Source: Sphingomonas sp. S1-29 (lineage in GTDB: Bacteria > Pseudomonadota > Alphaproteobacteria > Sphingomonadales > Sphingomonadaceae). Taken from it: 64,000 bases of DNA. The number at the start of each line of letters is the position of its first letter. Position 1 is the stretch's first letter. Below, one piece after another: positions 17,891 through 26,340 of this stretch. The notes under the pieces are model-generated. The model did not search any database, was not told the DNA's origin, and saw nothing but the letters and a program-made list of their open reading frames with translations. The stretch spans positions 1,733,501 to 1,797,500 of the forward strand of contig NZ_CP110678.1 in assembly GCF_026167545.1 (NCBI RefSeq), read 5' to 3'. The position numbers and the translations under genes are program-made.

Positions 17891-19180
17891 TCACTGCAGG
17901 ATATGCATCCACATCGGCTGGCCGATCAGGCTCGACGACCCGCGTAGTTTCTCGAGCGCCTGCGCGACGCAGCGTTCGGGGCCTTCGTGGGTGACAATCG
18001 CGACCAGCACGCTGCCATCGGCCATCGCGCCGCGCTGCATCAGGCTTTCGATCGAAACCCCCGCGTCGCGCATCGCCGCGGCGATCTCGGCGAGCACGCC
18101 CACCTTGTCGGCGACGGTGAAGCGCAGATACGCGCGGCCGCGGCGTTCGCCGGTGTCGGCGGCGCCCTGGTCGGCGAGCGACTGCGCGGGCATCGCATAG
18201 GGCGGGCCGAACTCGCTGCGCGCGATGTCGATCAGGTCGGCGACCACCGCGCTCGCGGTCGGGCCATCGCCCGCACCCGCCCCCTGGAAGAATAGCCGGC
18301 CGACGAAATTGCCCTCGGCGACCACTGCATTGGTCGCGCCGGTGACGTGCGCAAGCGGGTGATCGAGCGGGACGAGGTGCGGGTGGACACGCTGGAACAG
18401 GCCGTGGCTGTCCGACTCGGCGATGCCGACCAGCCGCACGCGATAGCCGAGCGCCGCCGCCTCGGCGATGTCGGCGGCGATGACGTGGCGGATGCCCGAT
18501 ACCGCGACATCCTCGAACGCCGGCTGGGTGCCGAAGGCCAGGCTGGCCAGGATCGAGAGCTTATGCGCGGCGTCGATGCCGTCGATGTCGAAGCTCGGAT
18601 CGCTCTCTGCGAACCCCTTGGCCTGCGCTTCGGCGAGGACTTCGGCGAAGTCGCGCTGTTCGGCTTCCATCCGCGACAGGATGAAATTGCAGGTGCCGTT
18701 GAGGATGCCATAGACGCGCGCGATCTCGTTCGCCGCGGCGCCTTCGCGCAGCCCCTTGATGACCGGGATGCCGCCAGCGACTGCGGCTTCGAACTTCAGC
18801 GCCACCCCCGCGGCTTCGGCGGCGTGCGCCAGCTCGAGGCCATGATAGGCGATCATCGCCTTGTTCGCGGTGACGAAGCTCTTGCCCGCCTTCAGCGTCG
18901 AGCGCGCGAGCGCCAGCGCGGGGCCGTCGCTGCCGCCGACCAGCTCGACCACGACATCGGCGGTGGGGTGGTTGGCGAGCGCGGTCGAATCATCGACCCA
19001 TTCGAAGCGCGAAATATCGACGCCGCGATCCTTGGCGCGATCGCGCGCCGATACCGCGACGATCTCGATCCGGCGACCGGCACGCCGCGCGATCAGGTCG
19101 CCATTGGCGTCGATGAGGCGAATGACGCCCGCGCCTACGGTGCCAAGGCCTGCGATCGCAACGCGGAGCGGTTCGGTCAT
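17891..19180 (-). CDS. hom: Homoserine dehydrogenase
   Basis: NAD(P)-dependent reduction of aspartate semialdehyde to homoserine, leading to threonine and methionine. It has 429 aa from the ATG at 19180 (MTEPLRVAIAGLGTVGAG, the Rossmann motif). A longer start at 19270 would translate part of a repeat and is rejected. Family motifs are ANKAMIAYHG, LNGTCNFILS and the catalytic-region SDPSFDIDGIDAAHKL. A C-terminal ACT domain (about 350-425, TVADKVGVLAEIAAAMRDAG) suggests feedback inhibition, probably by threonine. It is a single-function enzyme, not fused to aspartokinase. Confidence 0.96.
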   Translation of the reverse strand: MTEPLRVAIAGLGTVGAGVIRLIDANGDLIARRAGRRIEIVAVSARDRAKDRGVDISRFEWVDDSTALANHPTADVVVELVGGSDGPALALARSTLKAGKSFVTANKAMIAYHGLELAHAAEAAGVALKFEAAVAGGIPVIKGLREGAAANEIARVYGILNGTCNFILSRMEAEQRDFAEVLAEAQAKGFAESDPSFDIDGIDAAHKLSILASLAFGTQPAFEDVAVSGIRHVIAADIAEAAALGYRVRLVGIAESDSHGLFQRVHPHLVPLDHPLAHVTGATNAVVAEGNFVGRLFFQGAGAGDGPTASAVVADLIDIARSEFGPPYAMPAQSLADQGAADTGERRGRAYLRFTVADKVGVLAEIAAAMRDAGVSIESLMQRGAMADGSVLVAIVTHEGPERCVAQALEKLRGSSSLIGQPMWMHILQ

Positions 19181-19200
19181 ACGACAATCCCTACCAGATT

Positions 19201-19297
19201 CGTCACCCCGGACTTGATCCGGGGTCCATGCGGGCAACGTGCCGCGCACGCGTCGCTGATGGCGGCGCATGGATGCCGGATCAAGTCCGGCATGACG
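19201..19297. repeat. Palindromic repeat, family A variant (copy 4)
   Basis: A 97-bp element with 30-bp imperfect arms at 19201-19230 and 19268-19297, starting CGTCACCCCGGACTTGATCC and ending GGATCAAGTCCGGCATGACG. It has the same outer CGTCA...TGACG ends as the other family A copies but a different core. It lies between the oxygenase gene and hom. Confidence 0.8.
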
Positions 19298-19306
19298 AAG
19301 GCGGCG

Positions 19307-20260
19307 TTACGCCTTGATCAGCCCGATCTCGACCAGCCGCTGGTGGAGATAGTCGTGCGCGGTGATTGCCTCGGGATAGCGGTTGGGGCGCGCTTCGCTG
19401 ATGCAGCCCGGCAGCGTCTGGATCGGGAAATCGGGCGCGGGGTGGAGGAAGAAGGGCATTGAATAGCGCGAATTGCCGCGGCGCTCGGGCGGCGGGTTGA
19501 CGACGCGGTGGGTGGTCGAGGGCAGGACGTGGTTGGTCAGCCGCTGGAGCATGTCGCCGACATTGACCACCATCGCCCCTGCGGGCGGCTTCACCGCCAG
19601 CCAATTGCCGTCGCGGTCGAGCAGTTCGAGCCCGGCTTCCTCGGCGCCCAGCAGCAGCGTGATGAGGTTGATGTCCTCATGCGCGCCGGCGCGCACGCCC
19701 GGCGCATCGGGCGATACCGGCGGATAATGCAGCAGGCGGAGCACCGAATTGCCGTCCTCGACCGCGGGCACGAACCATTCGGGGGTCAGGTCGAGATAGC
19801 GCGCGATCGCCGACAGCAGCTTCTCGCCCGCCGCGTCGAAGGCGGCGAAGAGTTCGAGGAAGGTTTCGCGGAAACCCGCGGGCGCTTCGGGCCAGACATT
19901 GGCGCTCATCATCGCGGCGAAGCGGTGCCCGGGGGGGAGTTCGCGGCCGATGTGCCAGAATTCCTTGAGGTCGTTCTCGCTCGCATCCTTGGCGATCTCG
20001 ATGCCGAACGGGGTATAGCCGCGCGCGCCGCCGCCGCCGGGGACATGGCCGCGGCGCTTGGTGGCTTCGTCCTGCGCGAACAATTCGCGCGTCGCAGCCC
20101 AGCACCGCTCGATCAGCGCCTCGTCGATGCCGTGGTCGCGGACGATCGCGAAGCCATAGCGTTCGAACGAGCCGCCGAAGCTTTGCGCGAAAGCTTCGGG
20201 ATCGGCCGCCTGGTCGGCGAGCGAGACGACCTGGACGGCGCCTAGCGGGGAATCGAGCAT
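19307..20260 (-). CDS. 2-oxoglutarate/Fe(II)-dependent oxygenase (isopenicillin N synthase-like)
   Basis: A 317-aa cytosolic dioxygenase with an N-terminal DIOX_N region (FERYGFAIVRDHGID) and a C-terminal double-stranded beta-helix. Iron ligands are H194, D196 (AHEDINLITLL) and H251 (STTHRVVNP); the 2-oxoglutarate-binding R265-x-S267 is in RYSMPFF. The ATG at 20260 fits the family start; an upstream in-frame ATG at 20347 has no support. The substrate is unknown; relatives include gibberellin- and flavonoid-type oxygenases and many bacterial enzymes without known role. It is divergent from an MFS exporter across 185 bp that holds repeated GCAAC motifs. Confidence 0.88.
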   Translation of the reverse strand: MLDSPLGAVQVVSLADQAADPEAFAQSFGGSFERYGFAIVRDHGIDEALIERCWAATRELFAQDEATKRRGHVPGGGGARGYTPFGIEIAKDASENDLKEFWHIGRELPPGHRFAAMMSANVWPEAPAGFRETFLELFAAFDAAGEKLLSAIARYLDLTPEWFVPAVEDGNSVLRLLHYPPVSPDAPGVRAGAHEDINLITLLLGAEEAGLELLDRDGNWLAVKPPAGAMVVNVGDMLQRLTNHVLPSTTHRVVNPPPERRGNSRYSMPFFLHPAPDFPIQTLPGCISEARPNRYPEAITAHDYLHQRLVEIGLIKA

Positions 20261-20343
20261 CGGGAACACGCCTTGTTGAGCTGGTAAGGGGACAAAGTCA
20301 GCATGACATAGGCGTTGTCGCGGGGCCGGGCCAGTAGCCGAAT

Positions 20344-20400
20344 GCAACGCTATTTTTGTTGCGATGCAACATTCGATGCGCTTCGTGCATTCTACGCAAC
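20344..20400. promoter_or_regulatory. Cluster of GCAAC/GTTGC motifs in a divergent promoter
   Basis: Between the oxygenase and MFS genes, GCAAC occurs at 20344-20348, 20366-20370 and 20396-20400, and GTTGC at 20358-20362. The middle pair forms a perfect inverted repeat GTTGC-GAT-GCAAC. Repeats at roughly helical spacing in a divergent promoter suggest an operator, but no regulator gene lies beside it. Confidence 0.35.
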
Positions 20401-20445
20401 CGCGCGCGGGGTGACGCGCGCATCTTCATCGTCCAAGGGACCAGC

Positions 20446-21675
20446 ATGCACCAGCCGAATCCACCAGCGTCGCTCGACCGCGCACCGATTCCGTTCGGCG
20501 AATTCGTGGCGATGGCGGCTGCGCTGATGGCGCTGACCGCGCTCGGCATCGATTCGATGCTCCCCGCGCTCCCCTCGATCGGCGAATCGTTGGGGGTGAC
20601 CAGCCCCAATGATCGCCAGTTTGTCATCACCTCGTTCCTGATCGGCTTTGCGGTGGCGCAGCTGGCGCACGGGCCGCTCGCCGATCGCTTCGGGCGCCGC
20701 CCGGTGCTCGGCGTCGCGCTGCTGGTCGCGGTGGTGACCAATTTGCTCGCGGCGATCGCGGGCAGCTACGAACTGCTGCTCGCCGCGCGCTTTGCCTCGG
20801 GCATGGCGGTGGCAGGCGCGCGCGTGGTGACCGTCGCAATGGTGCGCGACTGTTTCGCCGGGCGCGCGATGGCGCGGGTGATGAGCCTGGTGTTCGTCGT
20901 GTTCATGGCGGCACCGGTGCTCGCCCCCGCCTTCGGCCAGATCGTGCTGCTGTTCGCGCCGTGGCGCTGGATCTTCGTCGGCATCGCCACCGTCGCCGCG
21001 GCGATCCTGGCCTGGTATTGGCTGCGGATGCCCGAAACGCTCGCGGTCGAGGATCGCAGCCCGCTCAATCCGCGGCAGCTGTGGTCGGGGTACAAGATCG
21101 TCGGCGGCGATCGCTATGCGGTGGGCTATACGATTGCGGCGGCGCTGCTGCAGGGCGGGTTGTTCGGCTTCATCAATTCGGTGCAGCAGATCATGGCCGA
21201 CATCTTCGGCCGCCCCGAATTGCTGACGATCGTCTTCGCCGCGGTCGCGAGCACGATGGCAATCGCCAATTTCATGAATTCGCGCGTGGTGATGCGCTTC
21301 GGCACGCGGGTGCTGTCGCATTCGGCGTTGCTCGGGCTGATCGCGATCGCGGGAATCCACCTGGCAGTGGCGTGGGCAGGGTATGAAAGCCTGATCGTCT
21401 TTGCGGTGCTGCAAGCGCTGTTGATGGGCTGTTTCGGGCTGGCGGCGTCGAACTTCTCGGCGATGGCGATGGAGAATATGGGGCGGATCGCCGGGCTGGC
21501 GTCGAGCCTGCAGGGGTTCGTGTCGACGTTGGTCGGCGCGGTGATCGGCGCGTTCATCGGCCAGGCATTCGATGGCACCACCGTGCCGCTATACGGCGGC
21601 TTTTTCGTCTGCGGGATTGCGGCGCTGGGCGTCGTCTTCCTGGCCGAGCGCGGGCGGCTGTTCCACGCGCGCTGA
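20446..21675 (+). CDS. MFS transporter, Bcr/CflA drug-exporter family
   Basis: A proton-driven multidrug exporter of the inner membrane. The ATG at 20446 has AAGGGA 8 nt upstream and yields 409 aa with about 12 transmembrane segments. The family signatures are MLPALPSIGESLGV after helix 1, the loop motif GPLADRFGRRPVLG (motif A) and ARFASGMAVAGARVVTVAMVRD. Like other Bcr/CflA members it may export drugs or small metabolites; its substrate cannot be read from the sequence. Divergent transcription with the 2OG oxygenase suggests the two could act on the same compound, which is inference. Confidence 0.9.
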   Translation: MHQPNPPASLDRAPIPFGEFVAMAAALMALTALGIDSMLPALPSIGESLGVTSPNDRQFVITSFLIGFAVAQLAHGPLADRFGRRPVLGVALLVAVVTNLLAAIAGSYELLLAARFASGMAVAGARVVTVAMVRDCFAGRAMARVMSLVFVVFMAAPVLAPAFGQIVLLFAPWRWIFVGIATVAAAILAWYWLRMPETLAVEDRSPLNPRQLWSGYKIVGGDRYAVGYTIAAALLQGGLFGFINSVQQIMADIFGRPELLTIVFAAVASTMAIANFMNSRVVMRFGTRVLSHSALLGLIAIAGIHLAVAWAGYESLIVFAVLQALLMGCFGLAASNFSAMAMENMGRIAGLASSLQGFVSTLVGAVIGAFIGQAFDGTTVPLYGGFFVCGIAALGVVFLAERGRLFHAR

Positions 21676-21770
21676 CCCGCGCCGCGATCGACGGAACGCG
21701 TGCGCGACCTATCCGTTCGCGCTAGCATGGACCGGGGCAATCGCGCCCCGCCCCGACGAAGAGGTGCAGC

Positions 21771-22103
21771 ATGGGTGGCCGCCAGATTCCAGAACAAGGT
21801 CCCAACGACGACGGGTATGACGAGGAAGGCTATGACGAGAGCCAGCGCGCCGAGATCCTGGAGGTCACGCGCGACGGCCCGAGCGACGGCAATCTGCTGA
21901 CCGACATCGCCCCCGATCTCGGCGATTTGGACGACGAAGACGAGCTTTCGATGACCACCGACGAGGTCGGCGAGGAAGACGAGGACGTCGAGACCGACGA
22001 GGACGACCAGGACGAGGACGAGCTCCAGGAAGATTTCGACGAAGACGAACTCGGCGAAGACGATGATCTGGCCGATGCCGACAAGGATGCGCTCGAACCC
22101 TGA
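21771..22103 (+). CDS. Small highly acidic protein
   Basis: A 110-aa protein with GAGGTG 6 nt before its ATG. About half of the residues from position 50 on are Asp or Glu (EDEDVETDEDDQDEDELQED). No domain, signal peptide or transmembrane segment is visible. Composition and predicted disorder fit a nucleic-acid mimic, chaperone partner or metal-binding protein, but none is supported directly. The strong ribosome-binding site and consistent third-position GC suggest a real gene. A hairpin at 22129-22157 follows it. Confidence 0.7.
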   Translation: MGGRQIPEQGPNDDGYDEEGYDESQRAEILEVTRDGPSDGNLLTDIAPDLGDLDDEDELSMTTDEVGEEDEDVETDEDDQDEDELQEDFDEDELGEDDDLADADKDALEP

Positions 22104-22128
22104 TCGGGCCGCCTGCCGTTGACGGTGC

Positions 22129-22157
22129 CCGGGGAGCTTGCGACACTCGCTCCCCGG
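22129..22157. terminator. Possible terminator hairpin
   Basis: The perfect 9-bp inverted repeat CCGGGGAGC / GCTCCCCGG with an 11-nt loop lies after the acidic protein gene and just before the lipoprotein gene. No T-tract follows, so its strength is doubtful. Confidence 0.4.
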
Positions 22158-22171
22158 CCCTCGCGGAGTGG

Positions 22172-23017
22172 ATGATGCGCACGATCCTGTACCTGCCGCT
22201 GGTGCTGCTCGCGGCCTGCGGCGGCGAACCGCTCCCCGAAAACACGGTGGCGAGCAACGCCGCCGAACCGGCGCTGCCCGACATGCCCCCCGACCCGCCG
22301 ATGCCTGGCCCCCAGCCCGAGGCCGACATTCCCGGTATCTCCGCCGAACCCCATGCCCAGCCGGTCACCCCGGCACAGACGATGGCCGAGGAACCCGGCC
22401 CCGCGGTCGCCGCGGCGGTGACCCAGCGCTATTTCGACCGGATCGCGGCGGGCAAGGCCGACGCCGCGTGGGAATTATGGGACGATGACGGCCGCGCCTC
22501 GGGCATGACCCGGCGCGCCTTTGCCGACAGCTTCAAACGCTATGCAACCTATCGCGCGACGGTGGGGACACCGGGGCCGATGGAGGCGGGCGCCGGCCAG
22601 CGCCACGTCACCATTCCGGTCGAGATCAGCGGCACGCTGCGCGACGATACGCCCTTCGCGATGGCGGGAACGGTAACGCTGCACCGAACCGGCGTGATCG
22701 ACGGCGCGACCGCGGCGCAGCGCCAATGGCGGATCAGCAGCGCCGACCTCACCCCGCGTCCCGTCGCGGTGCCGCCCCCTACCGCCACCGCGCGCTACGC
22801 CTGCGCCGACGGCGCGCAGATCGACGCGACGTTCGACAATGTCGCGGGTACGGCCTCGCTGCGTCACGGCGAACAAACGCTGGGGACGCTGCGCCAGCAA
22901 CCCGCCGGGTCGGGCATCCGCTACGCCGGCGACGGGATCGAATTGCGCGGCAAGGGCGACGACGCGACGATCACCCTGCCCGGCCAGCCGCCGCTGACCT
23001 GCACCGCGTCGCGATGA
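22172..23017 (+). CDS. Lipoprotein with MliC-like C-terminal domain
   Basis: A 281-aa envelope lipoprotein. The signal ends in LVLLAAC with Cys16, followed by a proline-rich linker (about 30-65). A central domain (about 75-190) has no family I can name. The C-terminal segment from about residue 206 (ARYACADGAQIDATFDN ... TLPGQPPLTCTAS) resembles MliC, the membrane-bound inhibitor of c-type lysozyme, with the two cysteines placed for its disulfide. Defence against lysozyme is therefore possible. Its stop overlaps the thioesterase start (ATGA), indicating coupled translation. Confidence 0.78.
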   Translation: MMRTILYLPLVLLAACGGEPLPENTVASNAAEPALPDMPPDPPMPGPQPEADIPGISAEPHAQPVTPAQTMAEEPGPAVAAAVTQRYFDRIAAGKADAAWELWDDDGRASGMTRRAFADSFKRYATYRATVGTPGPMEAGAGQRHVTIPVEISGTLRDDTPFAMAGTVTLHRTGVIDGATAAQRQWRISSADLTPRPVAVPPPTATARYACADGAQIDATFDNVAGTASLRHGEQTLGTLRQQPAGSGIRYAGDGIELRGKGDDATITLPGQPPLTCTASR

Positions 23018-23421
23018 CGAACTTCACCCAAACGATCACCGCCGGCCCCGACGACATCGACGAGCTGGGCCATGTCAACAATGCAGTGTGGGTGCGCTGG
23101 ATCCAGGACGTCGCGGTGGCGCACTGGGCTGCGGTGGCGTCGCCCGAGCATGTCGCCGCCTATATCTGGGTCGTGATCCGCCACGAGATCGATTATCGCG
23201 GCAATGTCGCGCCGGGTGAGACAGTGACCGCCGAAACCTGGGTCGCCGAGCCGCCGCGCGGCGCGCGCTTCGATCGCTATATGCGCTTCCTGAGCAGCGA
23301 CGGACGGGTGAAGGTCGAGGCCAAGACGACGTGGGCACTGCTCGACCGCGCGAGCGGCAGGCTGCTGCGCGTACCGTCCGAAGTGGCGGCGCCGTTCCTG
23401 GAGGGAAGCAGCTTAGCCTGA
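23014..23421 (+). CDS. Acyl-CoA thioesterase, 4HBT hotdog fold
   Basis: A 135-aa single hotdog domain of the YbgC/4-hydroxybenzoyl-CoA thioesterase type. The signature DIDELGHVNNAVWVRWIQDV carries the catalytic-region Asp/Glu and the HVNN motif. It probably hydrolyses short- or medium-chain acyl-CoA in the cytoplasm; the substrate is unknown. The start overlaps the upstream lipoprotein stop by 4 bp. Confidence 0.88.
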   Translation: MTNFTQTITAGPDDIDELGHVNNAVWVRWIQDVAVAHWAAVASPEHVAAYIWVVIRHEIDYRGNVAPGETVTAETWVAEPPRGARFDRYMRFLSSDGRVKVEAKTTWALLDRASGRLLRVPSEVAAPFLEGSSLA

Positions 23422-23431
23422 TCGCGCGCGT

Positions 23432-25225
23432 TCAGCCCGCCAGCACCAACCGGTTCCGCCCCGTTCGCTTGGCGTGATACAAGGCACCATCGGCGGCGCG
23501 CATCGCCGCCTCGCGCCCCTGGTCGGCGGAGATTCCCGCTACCCCGGCGCTCACCGTCGCGCGGATCATCACCCCCCCATCGTCGTGGATCACCGTACTC
23601 GCAAACGCCTCGCGCAGCCGATCGCATACCAGCATTGCCTGCGCCGACGACGTGTCGGGAAGCAATATCGCGAATTCCTCGCCCCCCAGCCGCGCGACCA
23701 GGTCGTTCGACCGGGTCGCGTCGATCGCGATCGCGGCGAAGCGCCGCAGCATCCGATCGCCGGCGTCGTGGCCGAACCCATCGTTAATCGCCTTGAAATT
23801 ATCGATATCGAAGATCGCGACACAGCCTGCGGCGGGCGGGTCGAGCAGCGCCGTGGCGGCGAAGGCATCGACCGCTTCGTTGAAGACGCGGCGGTTGCTG
23901 AGCCCGGTCAACGGATCGGTCGATGCCGCCAGCGTCAATTCGGCCTCGGCGAGCTTGCGCTTCGAAATGTCGCGGATCGCGCAGACCATGTCGAACCCCT
24001 GGCGCGTCTCGACGGTGCGGAAGCGCGATTCGAGCCACACCCCCTGCGGGTCGACCGCGAGCAAGCCGCGATATTCGATCATATGCGTGACGCCGGGCTG
24101 TTCGATCGCGGCGCGATAGGCCTCGCGCATCCGCGCCTGGTCTTCGGGCGCGATCAAGTCGACCACGTTGGTACCGGTCAGCGTCTCGGCGGTATAGCCG
24201 CCACCGAACAAGGCGACCGAGGGCGAAATATAATTGATGGTGCCCGCCGAATCCATCGTCAGCACCACGTCGGTCGCGTTCTCTGACACCAGGCGGTAAC
24301 GCGCCTCGCTGATCGCCAGCCGATCGAGGATTTCCTTGCGGCGGCGCAGATCGGCGGCGGCGGGCAACACTGTCAGCACGACGACCGCCAGGTAGAATTG
24401 CAGGAACTGGACGCGGAACGCCGCCGACGCGTCGATCAGCGAGATCGGCCCTTCGCCGCGCAGCGTCATCACGGTGGCGATCAACACCACGATGGCGATC
24501 GAGATCGCCGCGCCGATCCGCCCCACGCGAAAGGTCGCCATCATCACCGGCAGGATCGGCAGGAACAGCAGCGGCAGCACGTGCTGCGCGAAGACCAGGA
24601 TCGCCACCGCGCTCACCATGACGCCCAGGAACGCCGCCTCGATCCGTTCGGCACGGTCGGTTTCGCGCAGCCAGGCCGCGGCATCGCCGCGCAGCAGCAG
24701 CAGCATGATCGGGGTAAGCGTGATCGCGCCCAGCGTATGCCCCGCCGCCCAGTTGAACCAATTGTCCCAATAGGGCGTCGTGGTAGCCCAGGCGGCCACC
24801 CCGGCGCCGGGGAACGCGCTGATGATCGATACGCCGGCCGATGCGGCGATCAGCGTGCCGACCTGGCCGAACGAGGCGAGGGTCGCCGCGCCTTCGGTGT
24901 CGCGGGCGCGCAGGTACCAGCCGAACAGCGCCGATTCGAGTGCGCACATGATGCCCATCGGCACCGCCGCGACCGGCCCCACCCCCACGATCGCGGTAAC
25001 GACCGAATTCGCCAAAGCGGCCGCCAGCATCGCGACCGGCCAGCGACGCAGCGGCAGGCTGGCAAGATACGGACCGAGCACCGCAGTCGCCAGCCACAGG
25101 CATGCGACTCCGCCGCCGAATCGGGTGAAGGCGATGGGACCGACGGTGGCCAGCAAGAAACCCAAGCCGACCAATATCGTAGCGGTTCGATCGGGTGCTT
25201 TGAATCGAGGACGCTGCGAAACCAT
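23432..25225 (-). CDS. Diguanylate cyclase (MASE1-PAS-GGDEF)
   Basis: A membrane-bound sensor that makes the second messenger c-di-GMP. It has 597 aa. The N-terminal MASE1 sensory domain with about eight transmembrane segments (about 15-290) is followed by a PAS domain (about 308-425; YRLVSENATDVVLTMDSAGT) and a GGDEF domain (about 430-595). The active site is GGEEF at 514-518, and DIDNFKAINDGFGHDAGD supplies the Mg-binding Asp. An allosteric product-inhibition I-site RSND (505-508) lies exactly five residues before GGEEF. No EAL domain is present, so only synthesis is predicted. The gene is convergent with the thioesterase. Confidence 0.94.
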   Translation of the reverse strand: MVSQRPRFKAPDRTATILVGLGFLLATVGPIAFTRFGGGVACLWLATAVLGPYLASLPLRRWPVAMLAAALANSVVTAIVGVGPVAAVPMGIMCALESALFGWYLRARDTEGAATLASFGQVGTLIAASAGVSIISAFPGAGVAAWATTTPYWDNWFNWAAGHTLGAITLTPIMLLLLRGDAAAWLRETDRAERIEAAFLGVMVSAVAILVFAQHVLPLLFLPILPVMMATFRVGRIGAAISIAIVVLIATVMTLRGEGPISLIDASAAFRVQFLQFYLAVVVLTVLPAAADLRRRKEILDRLAISEARYRLVSENATDVVLTMDSAGTINYISPSVALFGGGYTAETLTGTNVVDLIAPEDQARMREAYRAAIEQPGVTHMIEYRGLLAVDPQGVWLESRFRTVETRQGFDMVCAIRDISKRKLAEAELTLAASTDPLTGLSNRRVFNEAVDAFAATALLDPPAAGCVAIFDIDNFKAINDGFGHDAGDRMLRRFAAIAIDATRSNDLVARLGGEEFAILLPDTSSAQAMLVCDRLREAFASTVIHDDGGVMIRATVSAGVAGISADQGREAAMRAADGALYHAKRTGRNRLVLAG

Positions 25226-25279
25226 TGCTTGCGTCTAGCCCAACGAAGTTAAGGCGGGTTTATCGATATTTGGCGGCGC

Positions 25280-26224
25280 TCAGTCCGACAGCGTACCCAG
25301 CGCCTGTTGCCACGCTGCGCGTTCGTCGTCGCGGCGGTGGCGGAGCGTGACCGGGCCCGCCGTGGCGTTGGCGAGATCGACGTCGACGCTGGCGTCATAC
25401 TCGAAACTGGCATTGCCCGCGATCGCGATCCGCGCGTCCTGGCTGGCGCTCGCCACCACGCGCCCGCCGCGGTTGCGCACGGTGACCGGCGCGCCGAAGC
25501 CGATGCGGCCGGTGAGGCCGGCGGCGAACACCGATGCCCCCATCGCGCTGCCGCAGCTGTCGGTGAGGCCGACGCCGCGCTCATAGGTGCGCACGAAGAG
25601 CTCGCCATCGTCGACCGTGACGAAGCTGACGTTCGCGCGGCCGGGGATCAGCGGCGGCGCGGCTTCGCACCAGTCGCCCAGGGCCACCAGTTCGGCTTCG
25701 TCGAGCGTGTCGACGAAGGTCACAAGATGCGGGTTGGGCATCGCGACCGCGGTGAAGCGCCGCTCGCTCGGCAGGCCGGGGATCGGCGAATCGATCAGTT
25801 CGGGGGCGTCGATGCGCAGCCCGACATCGGCGGTGCGCGTCGATACCGGGCCGACATCGGTGCGGATCGTGACGACGCCGGGGGCGAGCGGATCGGCGAT
25901 CGCGGCTTGCGCGACGCTGGTGGGCAACGACACGCGCGCTTCGGCCAGTCCGGTTGCCTCGAAGCCCAGGCGCGCGACACAGCGAAGCCCGTTGAGGCAG
26001 GTTTCGGATTCGCTGCCGTCGGGGTTCCACATCCGCTGCCCGAACGCGGCATCGCCATTGCCCGCGACCAGCACCAGCAGCCCGTCGCCGCCCACCGGCC
26101 CGGCGCGATCGGCGAGCGCGATCGCGATCGCCGACCAGGTCGCGTCGTCGAGCGCCAGTGCGCGGCCGTCGATCAGCGGGAAGTCGTTGCCCGAACCCTG
26201 GCATTTGATGAAATCGATCTGCAT
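25280..26224 (-). CDS. dapF: Diaminopimelate epimerase family protein, divergent active-site loops
   Basis: Converts LL- to meso-diaminopimelate for lysine and peptidoglycan. The ATG at 26224 gives MQIDFIKCQGSGNDFPLID, the family N-terminus; a GTG at 26272 has no ribosome-binding site. The protein has 314 aa. Both catalytic cysteines are present: C76 in ETCLNGLRC and C224 in TDSCGSAMGAS. Their loops deviate from the usual CGNGxRC and ACGTGA. H166 (MPNPHLV) and E215 (TYERGVG) match substrate-binding residues. It is probably the true DapF, because dapD of the same pathway also lies in the window (36817-37626). A related epimerase specificity cannot be excluded. Confidence 0.82.
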   Translation of the reverse strand: MQIDFIKCQGSGNDFPLIDGRALALDDATWSAIAIALADRAGPVGGDGLLVLVAGNGDAAFGQRMWNPDGSESETCLNGLRCVARLGFEATGLAEARVSLPTSVAQAAIADPLAPGVVTIRTDVGPVSTRTADVGLRIDAPELIDSPIPGLPSERRFTAVAMPNPHLVTFVDTLDEAELVALGDWCEAAPPLIPGRANVSFVTVDDGELFVRTYERGVGLTDSCGSAMGASVFAAGLTGRIGFGAPVTVRNRGGRVVASASQDARIAIAGNASFEYDASVDVDLANATAGPVTLRHRRDDERAAWQQALGTLSD

Positions 26225-26340
26225 GCGCGGCACATAGGACGGCGCGCGCGGGTTGGCGAGATTTGTCGGCACGCAGGCGCGCAGCTAGGGTCGCGCGACG
26301 ATGCCGCCGCTCCCGCGCCGGCCGTGGCAGCGGGCGCGTG

